Of a stretch of 64,000 bases of DNA, positions 45,001 to 58,878 are shown piece after piece. Each line of letters begins with the position of its first letter. The stretch's first letter is position 1. This DNA is from Acanthornis magna (taxonomy: Eukaryota; Chordata; Aves; Passeriformes; Acanthizidae). Where the stretch lies: assembly GCA_036785705.1 (NCBI GenBank), contig JAWUZG010000029.1:13779501-13843500 (forward strand). The letters run 5' to 3'. Both the position numbers and the translations under genes were made by a program. The notes under the pieces are model-generated. The model ran no database searches. It had not been told where the DNA came from and saw only the letters and a list, made by a program, of their open reading frames with translations.

Positions 45001-46890
45001 TTTCAGATACAGTGGTGGTGACATACACAAATAAGATAATTCAAGGAACATGAGATATGTTACTCCTTCTTCCAATATTATGTTTAAATGAATGCTTAAT
45101 TACTATCCATTCTCTGTGCAAGCATTGACATGCTTATCAGCAGCCACTTTCACAATCAGCTGGCACTACCTCCAACCTACTTAGCTAGGAATTTGACTAT
45201 GACTAGGCAGAACTGACAATAAATTGCCCTTGGAATCATTCTAGGATAGCAGGTGAATTACACAAAGTTAAAATCAAAGGCTAACCACTTCTCTATCAAC
45301 ACAATCCTTCGTGCTTCTGTAACTCTGATAACACCAGATGTGCATGTGTCTTTCCACTTTGAATACTGGCTTCTGCTTTTGTGTATCCTTTCTGTACCTC
45401 TATGGCTACATGTGCTTACAGCATCTGCTTCCTCCACTTTTCACAGGCTTCGCAGAATGTACTTTGGATTGCTTAGCTGGATGTGAGTCATCGTAGCAGG
45501 TCAGTTCATTTTCCCATGGTGTGTTTTGTTCCACCTCATGCATGTCACTTTTTCCATTTGGCTCTTACCAGTATAACCTGCTTGGCATGGCAGTTTATCA
45601 GTGACTGTTTGGAGGGATGAAGCAGCTAAAAGTTTTTTTCTTTACTATGTAGATGACTCAATATGACTTTTCATTCAATGTACCTAGTGTTTATATGCTA
45701 ATTCTTTAAATGTTATGTTTTATTGGCCAGAAATGTATGCAGTGATTCAATGGTAACCATCTCATTCTGTATAAAACTCATATGTAAGGTCTAAATACAT
45801 GGACATCAAAATAAATGCAAAAAAAATTGGTCTGTAGGAGATAAGAAATTTTACTTGAGATTTATTATTTGTTAAGAGCAAAGGTGAAAATTAAAGATGA
45901 AAACTTAAGGCTCACCGGAACTTTTTATCAGGAGTGCTATAGTTCTACCCAGTCACCTCCACTCTTGGGCTGTGACAGTTTGCCAACACCATATGCCAAC
46001 TGACAAACAAAAAAGTTGTATCAGCTCATTTCCTATCCCGTGTTTTCCTTTGCCCACATGGAATAATATACCATATTTGAGAAGAGATATTTACCACATT
46101 ATATGGAGAGAAATGGAAGAATTAAGATTGGTGACTCTTTAGGAAATGCAAAAATGAATACTGTAACGAATGCAGGACTGTAGGCAATTATTGGAAGCTG
46201 AGGTGATGACACAATACCTGTGAAAAAGGAGCAGCTTAGGGTGTCCTGATAAAGGCAAGTGTAAAATTTTTAGGGCTTTTGCATATTCAGTGAGGGACAT
46301 AAGGAGCTCCAAAAGGAGCATAGTATTACTTCCCATAATACCTAATAAATAACTGTAGATGCATGCAATGGTCTTTGCAGAGATTTAGGAATACTTTTTT
46401 AGGCTGGACAAAAATTGAAGCAATTATATATTAATAGAACTATCATAAATATACCAGAGAAGTTATTTGCTGGAAGAACTCCCATGCTAGGCCCAGCATG
46501 AGAACGAGGGATTTCTGTTGCAGTAGGATTTATTAACATATTGTGGTCATTATCTGTCCCTGACTCTCCTCGTCACATTCTACCTGCATCAGAAGAAGTC
46601 TTCCCAAAAAGATGAAGAAATTGCTACACTGCTAATATTTGCTAAAGATCTTTCTATGTGTGAGCCAGCATGAGAGCAGCCTGAGGTGTGGCCAGGATGT
46701 TCTTCACTCTCTGTCAGGCGGTGTTGAAAAGTCTTATAGGAAACACGGTAGTTACAGTACAAGTCAGGGCAACACTTAAGGTAGCTGGAATTTTTCCAGG
46801 AACCAAACTGGCCTTTGGCAATTTCTGAATACAGGTAAATACCTATTCCTTGCATTTGCTTTCTCCTCTGTACTACACCTGAAAGGAACT
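42062..46890. other. Intergenic AT-rich sequence between the provirus and the GC islet
   Basis: About 4.8 kb. I see no gene, RNA gene or clear mobile element; all ORFs are short and unconvincing. Confidence 0.55.
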
Positions 46891-46902
46891 AAACTGTCTG
46901 AC

Positions 46903-47319
46903 TGCTCGCGCTTTGCGAGCTAAGAACGCCTAGCCGGCGAAGGTGCGTCTTAGGCGGCTAGAAGCCGGAGCGAGGTGCCGGAGAACGCGGAGCTGCTGTG
47001 CACCCTGCATTTCACATCCAAACTGCACCGGCAAGCAGAGCAGCATGCAGGCTCATCTCCAAAGGATGTTTCTCGCTGCTACGATGTTCTGGCAGCACCG
47101 GGACACGGGGACAATGTGCAGAGAGAGAGGGAGCGAGAGAGAGAGAGAAACACTTTGCCCCAGCTTTAGACTTACAAAACTCGTGCAGTTGCAGCTCCCG
47201 GAGAAGGCAGCGTGCGTGGAGAATGTATTCTCCACGTAGCCTCTTCTGTTCGCATCTGTGCCGGACCGCAGAGAGCCGTCCGCTTCTTGCTCGCGCTTTG
47301 CGAGCTAAGAACGCCTAGC
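46903..47319. other. GC-rich islet framed by a 32-bp perfect direct repeat
   Basis: Sequence from TGCTCGCGCTTTGCGAGC through AAGAACGCCTAGC occurs at 46903-46934 and 47288-47319. The bases just outside differ. Between lie about 350 bp of GC- and CpG-richer DNA, a GA-rich run (about 47121-47150) and a 22-bp palindrome (47215-47236). Each repeat itself can fold (GCTCGC ... GCGAGC). It could be a small non-autonomous element, a CpG islet with a lncRNA start, or a local duplication. No protein is recognisable. Confidence 0.6.
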
Positions 47320-47329
47320 TCTTAGCATG

Positions 47330-50300
47330 CTGCAGAGGAAGAACACAACTGTATGAAATAGTGTGCGAGCAAAAAAAAGAAATTCTGTATGAAGCACCAT
47401 ATAACTGTAAGGAACTAACAGATGAAAGTAGATGGAAATGTACAAGGTCCCTTATTTTTTATGCAGTGCAGAGATTTCTTAGGTTGCCCCAGAAGTAGTA
47501 CTTCTCAAAGCAGAAGCCTCTAGAAGCACTGCTGTAAGTCAATTAGCTCTGCATTACAGCACAGAGGTAGTTGTCACACCATTGTCACTGTACAACATAC
47601 AACATTGTCACCATCAAGGGGGAAAATACACGTTTCCCCTTCTAACTTAAAATCTCACTTACAGAAGGGAATGAAAAATGTTTTAAAAACAATTACAATG
47701 TGAATCATGTTTCCACCATTACCCTCAGCTTTGCCTAAATAAATAGGGAATACTGATAAAAATGATAGGGAGCTCATTTTTTCCTAGCCATAAGTTGAAG
47801 CTTAAAGTAATAATATTCATGCCATGGTTTTGACTTATTTCCCGAGAGGAGTACTGTATCTCTTGAACCTACTACAGCTGCAAATGCCATGCTGATAAAA
47901 TTAATCTCTCAGAGTGAAAAGATTAGACTGTAAAAAGCTACTATGTAATTTAATATTGGATTTTCTCCTTGTTGCAGGATTAGCTCTCTTTTTATGATTA
48001 GTGACACACGAAATAAAGAACAGTGACCAGAACACATTTAAAATTAAGTCAGATTTTATCTTATAATGGACTTTTATCAGTGGGGGAAAGACAGAATTCA
48101 TAAAACCAACAGCTAGTTAGTGGTTATGGAAAGAAAGTAAATCTGTAATTAAATTATAGTGGTGGTACATTAAATAAGAGTGAGTTATGGTAGCTGAACT
48201 TCATTAATTACAGCTGGAAATTTTTAAAATAGCAGGAAAAAATTTATACTGAAACCATATCATGTGTTTTGGCTTGATCACTCTCAGAAGGCCCACTGCT
48301 GTACAACCCTTCATTCAAATCACCTGCTGAGATCTACATGCTTATAAAGAGAGATTACAGACACATTTTAAAGCTGATAAAGGTTGGATTCAAGCAACTA
48401 TTAGATAACTATTGCCCAGTTCTGTGAAATATAATTTGCATTATCATTCCTCTTTGTGGAAAAATATTGTTTGGATTAAATAGTCATTCACGTGGACTAC
48501 TGGACACAATTATGGCTCAGGAAAACCTTTTTTGATAATTGTGTTCTTGGACTTTCATGCAATGGACATGTCTCGGCATGGAAGTTGGAGTATATTTAAA
48601 ACCATGGTTTGTGATAGAGGTTTTGTGATCTCAGCTGTATTTCCATACTAGACTGTGCACTGCCTGAGGCCAGAACCCCTGACTGTGCACCGTCAATTAT
48701 TTATGCACACCCTGAGGCAGAGAGGGCAACCTCATTAAGGCAGCAGAGGATGTTCCTCACATGTCCACCAGTGTGTGCAATGAGGAGATCTGGGCCCTGC
48801 TGCAAGTACAACTGCAGGGCCACACTGCAGCCTGCACCACCAGCACCCATCTTCACCTTCCATGTGCTTCTTCAGGTATTCTTACAGCACAGGTGGGCTA
48901 TTCAGCTGTCCTGTTTTCTAGGCTGACACCGAGAAGGCAAAGGAGAGGAGGTCACGCTACACTCCAGCTCCAGAAGGGACAAGTGCTCGGTGCCTGTTGG
49001 AGGCAGACTCTGCCCTGCACCTGCAATGACAAGCACAAAGCAGTGTTGCTAGTAGACAAACACAGCCACAGCAGCCATACCTGTTTTCACTTTGGCTTTC
49101 ACCTGCAGCTGCAGACCTTCCTCCAGCAATGCCAGCTGAACACCAGACCCTGGGACGCCAAGCACTGCCTAGCAAGATTCTCTGGAGCTGACTGTGACAG
49201 GCTCTGGCTACAACTTATGCTAATAAGAACAGGAAAAGTATTTTGTATTGAATAACACTCCTTGGATAAAGCTCCTGGCCTGGCTGGGAATATGGTCACA
49301 TAACCACACAAATACTGCACTCCCTGCAGTGTTGCCTTGAAGGCAGCTTTTGGTCTGCACAAACACGCATCTTGAAACACATAAGGTTGCACAAATATGC
49401 ACTCAAAAATGCTTTCAAAGCCAAAAGGTCTGATTTCTTCTTCTGATATAACTATAGTGTATCCCTATGTGTGGGCATCCCTGGAAGCATGCTGCAGTCA
49501 GCAGTGTGAACATGGATAGAGTAACCTCAAATGCAGTCTAGACATAGCCAGCGTATCTGCTTCATTCTCTAGGCTCAAGTTAGCACTTCTTGAAGCAGCA
49601 TCAAGATATCGATTACATTGCATCAAAGAAATAAAATGTTGCTGGTGTAATCTGTATCTGTGAAACTCAGAGAGCACAGTCTTTGTGAAGCTTCCAGGAT
49701 CCCAGGGAAAAGGAAGTAGTGGTACAAAATGTGAGAAATGTCACAACTTTTCTAAAAGTCTTCTCAGTTAGCAAAATCTGATTGATTAACGTGTTTGTTT
49801 GAAGAAATAAAGTGGATTATTGGAAAGCACTTTTGCCATACATGTTTCAGAAAAATAAGATTAGGAGAATAAAACATTTTCTGTTGAAGTATGTCTCTTT
49901 TTTTTTTTTTTTTTCCAAAAATACATATAACTGGATGCTAGTTTTGAAAATGTCAACATTCCCCAGGATTGCTTTCATACATATGAGGAATTGTAGCCAT
50001 TGCCAAGATGTGCTTCATTCCTATTTTTGGGCATACTTCAGAAGTTCATGCTTAAGCAGCTCAACGCACTCAAGGGAAGTTGTGCTTAGGTAAGAACTGA
50101 CACTAAGCCTCATCATAACAGGATTTTCTGGATTTCTGAATCTCGATGCAAGTCTGCAGCTAAAGTTCTGAAACTAGTCCTTAGACTTCCAATGGTCAAC
50201 AGCAAAGCCACAGAGATGAGTAAAAGGGAACTGTGGGTGGAAAATCAGATTCTATGTGGAAATTTTGGATGTTGTCATTTAGGTCCATCTCAAATCTGCA

Positions 50301-52180
50301 GTTTGGATGGACTGGTTCTACTGCTCTTATTCCTCCTTTGCCATGTAGCTTTGTGACAGAAGTGGGATAGAAGTTCTACATTCAGATGTTTAAAGCATTT
50401 AAGACAGAAGAACGCTGCCATTCTCATACACACAAAGAAGCACGTGTGTTTACACTTCAGATAATAAGACAGTATATACAGAGGTAAGAAACTAGTTTAT
50501 TTTAATTGCAACCAAGAAATCAGAGACCACAAAAATGCCATTAAATCCACAGTGTGAGAATCCTTGGGTGCATTGCCCCAGCAGAGGCCTGACTGCCTGT
50601 GTTGGAAGCCAGTACTATGTGGTATAGCTGTGTAACCTTGGATCATATGACTATGAAACGCTGGGGGTAAGAAAGAGCTGTGAGAAGCCCCTTTGGAGGC
50701 CTCCTTGCTTCACTTGGGAGTGGCACTTAAGCTCCATCTGTTGCCCTGTAGTGTGCCCAAGCCATGTACCTCAGCAGAGGTACATGGTGTGCCCAAATCA
50801 GACACCTGGGACCTGCCTTGTGACCTGTGTGGCAGCCCCCCAGCTGCTGGCTGACCCTGGGCACTGCCCGGGCACTGCTCTTCTCACCTTGCTCCAGCAC
50901 AGGGCACAGTGGGACCCTGCTCCAGCTTGCTCAGCTGGTGACTTTTCTTCCCTTACAAAGCAGCCTGCTCCAGCTGCAGACCTTCCTGCAGTGATCCCTC
51001 TGCAGTTCACAGGATTCAAAGTGAACCTACAAGAACATCCATCTGCCTGATGCCACGATCCTTGAATAAAAGTTACATTGTCAAGACCTAAGAACAAAGA
51101 ACAACATTGTTTTATTAAAAAAAACAAACCACAAGCTACTAAATTGGTCACTGAATTGATATTATTTTAGCTGAGGTTGCACAGGTTTCCTTCCAAAAGG
51201 ATCAGGCTGTAGATTGGCATTTAAACTAGTTTAAAATGAGCCAAAAACGTTTAATGTGAGCAAGTATCTAAACTGAACAAAATGAAAGTCTGGTTGTAGG
51301 TGACTTTTTTAGCTAGTCACCCTCACTTCTATTCATTCTCGATTTTCTAGGAGTGTCTGGCATGACAACTATTGGAGTCAACACAGGAAATGGTTCAGAC
51401 ATCCACTGCAGACAGGTGTGTACCATGCTGGGGGTGGTAGGGCTTTCTATCTGCTGTCACTCACAGCACTGACACGCTTGCTCAATGATGCCCTGGCTGT
51501 ATGTTCTGGAAAATCCATAGCACAGGATCTGTTTGTGTGCAGAAACACTCGTATGCAGGAATTTTGATTTCAATAGGAATTTACTTCTAAATAGGCTGGT
51601 TATTGTCTTTAAATGCTGGCAATGAATAGAAGAATGTCTCTGCTATGAGTTATACAGTATTGAAAAAAAAAGGGAATTCATAATTGAGACATCATAGATA
51701 TTATTATTACTCAGTCAAAAGCAGATTAAAGAGTCCGCTGTTGCTGCCACAAATTTGCATGATATTACTTGGGATTTTATATTTTAAAAAAGTTATACTA
51801 TAGTGTTGCATATGATATCTTTTTCATTAATTGTCTTTAGTGAAATAGGCCCCCAGACCTGCAGTGTGGATAATTGAGTTCTCTCAGTGGAAAAATAGAG
51901 CCTCTAAAAGGGGAACAAAACCCCTATTCATAATCTGACTCTAAGAAATTTTGTCTCTTCAAAGTGCCTGTGTTTACAATCTGTACATTCACTTCTCTAA
52001 CTATTTCCATCCTAGAATGTAGAAATGGTGAAGTGCCTAAATTTTTAAATAAAATATAGATAAATTGGCACCCAAGCATTGGCTTATGGAAGTTCTAACT
52101 GCAACTTTATGGATTAGGGCACGTGAATATCAAATTCCTTATATGGGTGTGTAGAAAGGCATCTGCTAGCAGCAGGTAAA
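47330..52180. other. Intergenic sequence, mostly featureless
   Basis: AT-rich background with slightly GC-richer stretches at about 48.7-49.2 and 50.7-51.05 kb. These carry the longest ORFs here (164, 117 and 99 codons), which I do not recognise and do not call genes. A T16-type run lies near 49.9 kb and a hairpin at 50762-50787. Confidence 0.5.
50762..50787. repeat. Perfect 11-bp inverted repeat (hairpin) with 4-base loop
   Basis: CCATGTACCTC, AGCA, GAGGTACATGG. A direct repeat TGTGCCCAA flanks it on both sides (50752-50760 and 50788-50796). Confidence 0.85.
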
Positions 52181-52182
52181 TT

Positions 52183-52262
52183 AGAGTCATAGAATCATTT
52201 AGGTTGGAAAAGAACTTTAAGATCATTGAGTCCAACCATTAACCCAGCACTGACAAGTCCAC
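52183..52262 (-). mobile_element. CR1 LINE 3'-end fragment, minus orientation
   Basis: AGTCATAGAATCATTTAGGT then TGGAAAAGAACTTTAAGATC and GAGTCCAACCATTAACCCAG is the reverse complement of the CR1 terminus. Only about 80 bp survive. Confidence 0.93.
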
Positions 52263-53975
52263 TAGTAAAATTAGTGGCTATAGGATTTATTTGGAAGTAA
52301 ATTGAAAATCTACATGGGTTCAATAAACACCAAGGAGAAGTTGGAGGTTGTTCTGAATAATTATTTGAAACATGTTGGGTTTTTAAATAAATTTGTGAAT
52401 TTATGTGTATATAACAATTTCTTCTAAGTTCTAACAATTATATGACATCTTAATTATAAGAAACTTTTCTATCACTTCAAATAATTAGTATTTATTTCCA
52501 CATGCCTTCTTTAAGAGATTGCATCCATACACATTGCATCAGTACCTCATCTTCTTTCTGCAAATGAACAAAAACCCCCAAAATAGCAGGTCCAATCCCT
52601 GATACTGGTCAGAAAACTACCACTTAGTTTTCAAAAATTGCATGATTTTGAGCTGCTTGGATTCATGTGGTTTTGTTACTTGTTTCCCAGTTAGATAACC
52701 TTTAGATGTGATTAAAAGCTGCATTTTCTTGACAGCGTGATCTATTTATTGATCATTAAAACACGATGACTTCAACTACATGTAATTTAAATAGTCCAGT
52801 TTAGAACCCACATACACGAAAGCAATCTTACTGTCTTCCCCCTTACTCTACCTTGCTTTCCCCACTATATTACTCAACTTACAGTACTATTATTTTCAGA
52901 GCTGTATTTATAGCCACCCATCTCATTTAAATATTCCTTCTAAAATGTATAACCCCACCTAGCTCAGGAGATTTGTATGGGCTATCAATTTAACCACAGG
53001 AAAACAGGGAGAACTGCTGCACTCTGTACGTTCTTAGAAGCAACCTTCACTTCGCCTTGTGTCGGCTGGTGCAGGCACCAAAAAGCCGTGACTCAGCATC
53101 CCTCTCTCTCTCACAGGAGACACAAGGAGCCAGCTGCAGTGACTCCACCCCGCTGTGCCACAACCTTTGCAGCCTTTGTCACTGCTGCTTGAGCCCGTGA
53201 TGCTGCAGATGCTCAGCTTTTCCCAGGTGAGGCACAGGAGGTCAGGACCTGGCGTGGGGGAAGGGGGAAGAGAGGAGAATGTTTGAAGCTTTCTTTCTGA
53301 AACTCGTAGTACTTCTCCTGCACAGAATGGGTGACAGTTCTGAACTGCAAATAAATTTAATTAAAACACATCCTTGTACGGTACAGGTCCATAATAATGG
53401 GTATTTGGTCAAAGCTGCTGATGGCTGTAGTAAGTACAGTCTGCTTTAAAACAGCAGGTTCAGCAGCACCAGACACAAGAGACCCTAAACTATTCTAGAG
53501 AAGGACAGTAATTTACTTTTCTCAGGGAAAAATAATAAACTCATCCCTTACAACTGTTTTTCCCCAGAACACAGATGAACACTTACATTTTTCTCACATG
53601 TATACTCATTTACAGGAATTCCCCCCAAAATACCAATTGATATTTGCATCCATACAAACCAGTAGGTTTCTATGTGAGAAGGGCGGACAGCCAAGCAAAA
53701 AAATATGATCTGCAACAACTGCTAGCTTGGCTTCTTTCTTTTGCTGCACAGCATTATCAGTAATAGATACAGTAGGTAAAGTTCCAACGACAAGCCTTCG
53801 GTCGGGAATACTTGATCGGGAATCTCCTTACAGGAGAGTTTACCACGAGAGGGAGCTCTCAAGCAGCCAAACAGCCTCAGCAAACTACGGAGCAGAAACA
53901 CGTCTGAATCAGGCAACAGGCAAAAAATTCAGTCAGCCTAATCCCAACACGTAAATGCGTACAATTCTTTATGGG

Positions 53976-54003
53976 AAAAAAAAAAAAAAAAAAAAAAAAA
54001 AAA
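53976..54003. repeat. Poly(A) run of 28
   Basis: Follows a GC-richer stretch (about 53780-53940) and could be a retroposon tail. I found no target-site duplication or recognisable source gene. Confidence 0.8.
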
Positions 54004-57000
54004 GTGATTTTAAGCTATATGTACGTAAATGCGTCTGTATGCGTTAAACCACTTGTGTGTTTAGAAAATTTTCTCCCCATTTGAGGAAGACCCGTGCAAT
54101 TTCTTACCTGAGAAGACCTCCCTTGGATCAATACTGCTGATGCAGGAGTTCCTTGAGTAGTAAATGACTGCTGAGTCTGTCCTATTTATAGAAGGGCTTC
54201 GGTTACAGAAACAAAAGCAAGCCCAACCAGAGACCAACAAATCAGATCATACATGTTTTTCTCTTCCCCTCCTCATTCCCATACAGTGAGAAGTGGGTTG
54301 CTTTGTGTAAACGGGGGCAGAGTCTGGCACCGCACTAGTGTTACTAGGATGAGTATCACTGCTCTGCCTGGTTTGGAAAGTTAGGTGTCTAAGTTATGAG
54401 AAAGATTCCATTTTGCACGCTTTTTCATATTCTTCAGTGCATTCGCTGTCTTGCAATCTTACTGCAGATAATGAAAATGCCATGATTTGTTTTGCAAGAA
54501 CAGAGATTTTGCCATTCCAAGGCCAAAATGCACTCAGCTACGCGTCCCTTGATACTGCTCTGCAGTACACTGTGTGCTTACTAGCTTTTACTTATCAGGT
54601 CAGATGACACAAGTATTTTGGATCCTTTTCTAGTTCTTTCATGCTGCTGTTACAAACAGTGGCATGACAATACAAAGGTAATTGCATCTATATTGAAATA
54701 GTTCTCACAGGTATTTTAACTAAAAGTTTAATAAATTTATTAATTTTAAAAATTCAGAAAATTTTATATTGATGGACTATATTATGTTGAGCTATTGCAT
54801 CCCAATTTTTTTCCAACATATGAAATCATTATACAGCAATTAAGGTTTTACACAGAACACTGGCATACTATATTCCTCCAAAGAAATCTAAAGATAGAAA
54901 ATCATAATTGATAGAAGTCTAGCAAACTAACTTGCTGCACAAAAGAGACACAAACCTTTGCTTGATAAAGCACAGCCAAATACTCCTACCACTGGCAACA
55001 AACATCTCTGTTGCTGTGCAAAAAGGGCATAAAGGATAACTAACTTATGCAGGAGTGCTTTGAGTAATTATATAAGGCATGGTAGAGTAACACGATGAAA
55101 GAGAAGTTGTCATTTACATGTTAATTCTGACACTATTTTTTACTACCTGTAGTTTTTCATTTGTTCTTCCTCTATATCACATGGATCAAGAAAATTAGCA
55201 AATTATTCGTAAAAGATTTAGCAGGGTGAATAATTTAATTGCAGTGTCTACATGTTAAAATATATTTGACAATAAGGAACACATTAATGCCTCGGAGTAA
55301 TCCAGTAATCAGGCATCAGTCTGATCCCCCTCATATCCCACTTCTGTGATCAAATTAATTTAGTACGTACAGGAAAAATACCAGACTACTAGTTTCAACT
55401 CGAGTTCAAACTCAACTATTTTATAAATAAGCATATAAAAGCAATCTCTATTAAATACATAATATCAAGGACATTCATGCACAAGCCTAAATGTAGGAGA
55501 GTTCACCAAGTACATTTTTAATATAATTAAATCTAATTTCATCTTCAGACCTTGTGAGGAAAATGGGCAACACTTCAACTAGCTTGGTACGTATATTGCA
55601 ACATCATCATCAGAACATTCCTTCATGAATTATTTATTTATATTCAAATCTATTTATTACTCAATTATTCTGATATTGTTAATCTCAGAGAGAGAAATTC
55701 AAATGATACTTTCAAGTTATCAGTGGTAAATTCAGCTTGAAAGGATATTCTTTTTGCAATAAATGACAGAAAGGATACAAAATAAATACATATGCAACAT
55801 GGATAACTAAATCTGTCACATTTCTGCTTAAAACAGCACAGTATTTTACCTCTTGATGGTATTAAGAAAACCCTCAGTGTACTGATCTCCAACTTAGAAA
55901 AAATAAAAGCCTATGGTTCTTCCAGAAGACGTTAAATGGTGGTACATGACTGATGGACACTACATCCAAGAAAATCTGAACATTTGATTCAAGTCACCCA
56001 GGGTGGAACATGTTGTAGAAGTACTGACCCAGCTGTTGGGGAATCCAACAGGAAGGGCAACTTTCTCATAGATTTCTTCAGTGTCAACCTAGGCTACATC
56101 AAGTGTAATTTATGGGAACTTTCTGAGTGACTCATGTTTAAATTCACTCTATTTTTATTATCATGGTCTGCATTCGCTATTTGTGATGAAGAGAACTTTT
56201 TATCAGAGGCTTTTTAGGGGATTTTTATGGTTCTTTCTGCGATGGGATCATATCCTCTGTGTGGGAAGGATTTCTCAGAAGGGGAAGTCAGTCTGTGGAA
56301 GTAGCTTTTCTGCTGGAATGACTGACAGGCCTGCTATGGAAGATCGATATCCAGGTTGCATGAGGTCTCAGCCTGTTAAAGCTTACTGCCAGCAAAGGAA
56401 GGAGGGTAGAACAGAGCCTAAAGCACTCCATGTGCTTTCTTAGCAAAGGAACAAAGAGCACGGCATCCTCCCTCCCCAGCCTGCCAGTACGATTCTCACC
56501 TTTTTCAGCACAGGATAATACGTGCGATAATTGTGCAGCACACTTGGATGGAATGGGGGCGTAGAAACAGGTTTGGTGTGCAATTCAGGTTGGAAATGCG
56601 CCTCGCTGGATTAGTGTCATTTACCTCAGCTCCTGCTGTAATTGCTCTGCTCGCTAGCAAGTCACATTGAGAAGACTGAGGGAAATTCTGATTCTGCATT
56701 CAATTACAGGGCTTAATTGCTCTACAAAATATTATGCATTGTAGAAATACACAAGAGTAGTGGATTTATGCTCACATGCTTGCATATCAAAAAGAAGATT
56801 GCATTCCAAAGGAAGCAATCTCCTTAACTGAGAATAAGAAGCTTTAAAAGATCTTTGGCTTGAATGAAAATGCCTTCTTTTTGGAGCCTAGCCCACATCC
56901 CTAGGTATAAAGTCCACTAGGACTCTGTGAGAACATCTACAGAGAAACCATGAATTTTTGTCCAAGCTGGGGGACTGCTCTAAATTCAATGTTGGAGTGC

Positions 57001-58297
57001 TACTCTTGCCTTGCTAAAAAAGGAAATTGGCATCCAGAAGTTCTATTTGCAAAATCCAAATGCTATTTGTCTGCAGAGGAAAAAATCAACCAACATTTAT
57101 TAATGCTATTAAAAAAAAATCCTCTCAGTGCTAAGATTTCAAATCAAATTGCCTTGATCTTATCAAAACACCTCAGCAATAAAAAGGCCACCCATTTTCT
57201 GCTGTCACATCAATCACAGTACATCAAAACAGTGGATCCATAATCAATACACTATAAAGGCACTAGTCATGGCAGGTAGCAACAAGATGAAGTACAGTGG
57301 TCTAATCCTCTGATTTTACAGTGAGGCAATTATTTTCTACTGTGGTTTTTAAGAAAACATTTATCACGTGAAATGGGAAAAAAAAAGAAAGGCCACATAG
57401 CTCAGCATGACTTTTTGCTCTTAGCATAGCTTTGCAATGTCGTCTTTGAGCTGACAAAATAGTTTTGACATTTCAAGTGCGTGTCCTATTATACTTTACC
57501 CCTTCCCTCAGTTTCAATGCCAGCCACAGCAACTAGATTACCTAATCCATGTATTTGATTTGAATCAAGAGACATTCAAAAAAGTAGTGCCATGGGCTTT
57601 ACCCCCTCTTTTTGCTTAGGATTTTCATTCTTCAGAGATTGACCTTCACTTGAACTGCAATGAAAAGTGAATTTTATATCGCTTGGTTTTTTTTCAGATA
57701 GTTTGGTGCACAAGGACAGAACATGTTTAATTGTTGATACTCCAAGAGTCCGCTATCATCTATTCAGTTCTTTTCTATTTAGCCAGTGTTATTGGGTCAA
57801 GAGTTACTTCTAAAACTTTCATAGCAAGAAATTTGCTTTTTAAATATACAACACCAGTGAATCAGATTCTAGTACACTAAAAAAGAATAGTAATCTAGTT
57901 TTATTTTTTGCTATTTATTTTTTCACTTCCAGAAGTTTCTTGGGTCCCATTTTCCTAGAAAAGCAATCTATAATTCCATATCTTCCTAAGTGGCATTGCA
58001 CACACAGGACAAGAACTATTCAGGTCAATCCAAAACTCCTTTTTTTCATAAGTGCACAAGGAAATCCATTGGAAAACATGATGAGTAGTTCATAATCTTG
58101 TTGTAAAATTATAATAAGCTCAAAGTAAATACATATATTTCTGTTTTAAAGGCAACTTTAATATTTTTAACCATCTTCATTATACCTAGGGATTGATGAA
58201 GCATGGGATCCTCAATTTGCTACATTTCACCAAAATCAACAAAGGGCTGCTTGTGGTCTTGCCTCCTACCATGCCTGTGGATGGAGAGATCTCTCTC

Positions 58298-58324
58298 TTT
58301 TTTTTTTTTTTTTTTTTTTTTTTT
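58298..58324. repeat. Poly(T) run of 27
   Basis: Homopolymer run. It could be the tail of a minus-strand retroposon extending rightwards, but the adjacent sequence is not recognised. Confidence 0.8.
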
Positions 58325-58878
58325 GGCCAGATCAATGGGACAGAAGGAAAGTGGAGAATTCCTTAGGGATTTGTGAGAAGCAGACAAGTAGGAACACTGT
58401 AGCACCAATTTAGTTTGGTTTACACTGCTGCGAAACAGCAGTTTGCAGGTGTGGTTCCTCAGTCTAAATCCAGCAGCGAAATGGAGTGCCCTGCTTTCCT
58501 GCAGGTTCACTCTTCCCCAGTGTAAGGACTAAGGAGGTGAAACAGCCAGACTGTGCTGTCTTGAAATTATGCTGAGCTTTCATAACACAAAGGCTGTCAT
58601 TGAATGACAGCCCTCATCTTCCCCACCTAGCTTCCAGCTGTCTGCTTCTACTTTACCTGCTCCAACTCTGGTACTTGCTTAACCCCGGAGTGAGAAAATT
58701 TAGGAATCCAAATCAGCAAATAGCTAGTTATGTGTTTAAAAAAAAAAAGGGGGGGGGGAGAAAAATTAATATAAATATTACTTCTCTGAACTGTTTAAGT
58801 GAAGATAAATAAAAAACAGCTCTGGTGAAAGGAAGGGAAGAATTGTATACATGACAGCAGGGGAAGAAAAGCACTGCC

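Larger units (their letters stand above)
52263..58870. other. Intergenic sequence upstream of CLASP2
   Basis: About 6.6 kb, AT-rich. It contains the poly(A) run at 53976-54003, the poly(T) run at 58298-58324, and an A/G homopolymer junction near 58.74 kb. No gene recognised. Confidence 0.5.

Noticed and set aside
46942..47318. Short Arg/Cys-rich ORFs in the GC islet
   Set aside because: Three overlapping frames, none with a known domain; explained by GC and GA-repeat composition.
48761..49255. 164-codon plus-strand ORF in the intergenic region
   Set aside because: No recognisable domain, no splice context and Cys/His/Leu-rich random-looking composition. Treated as chance.
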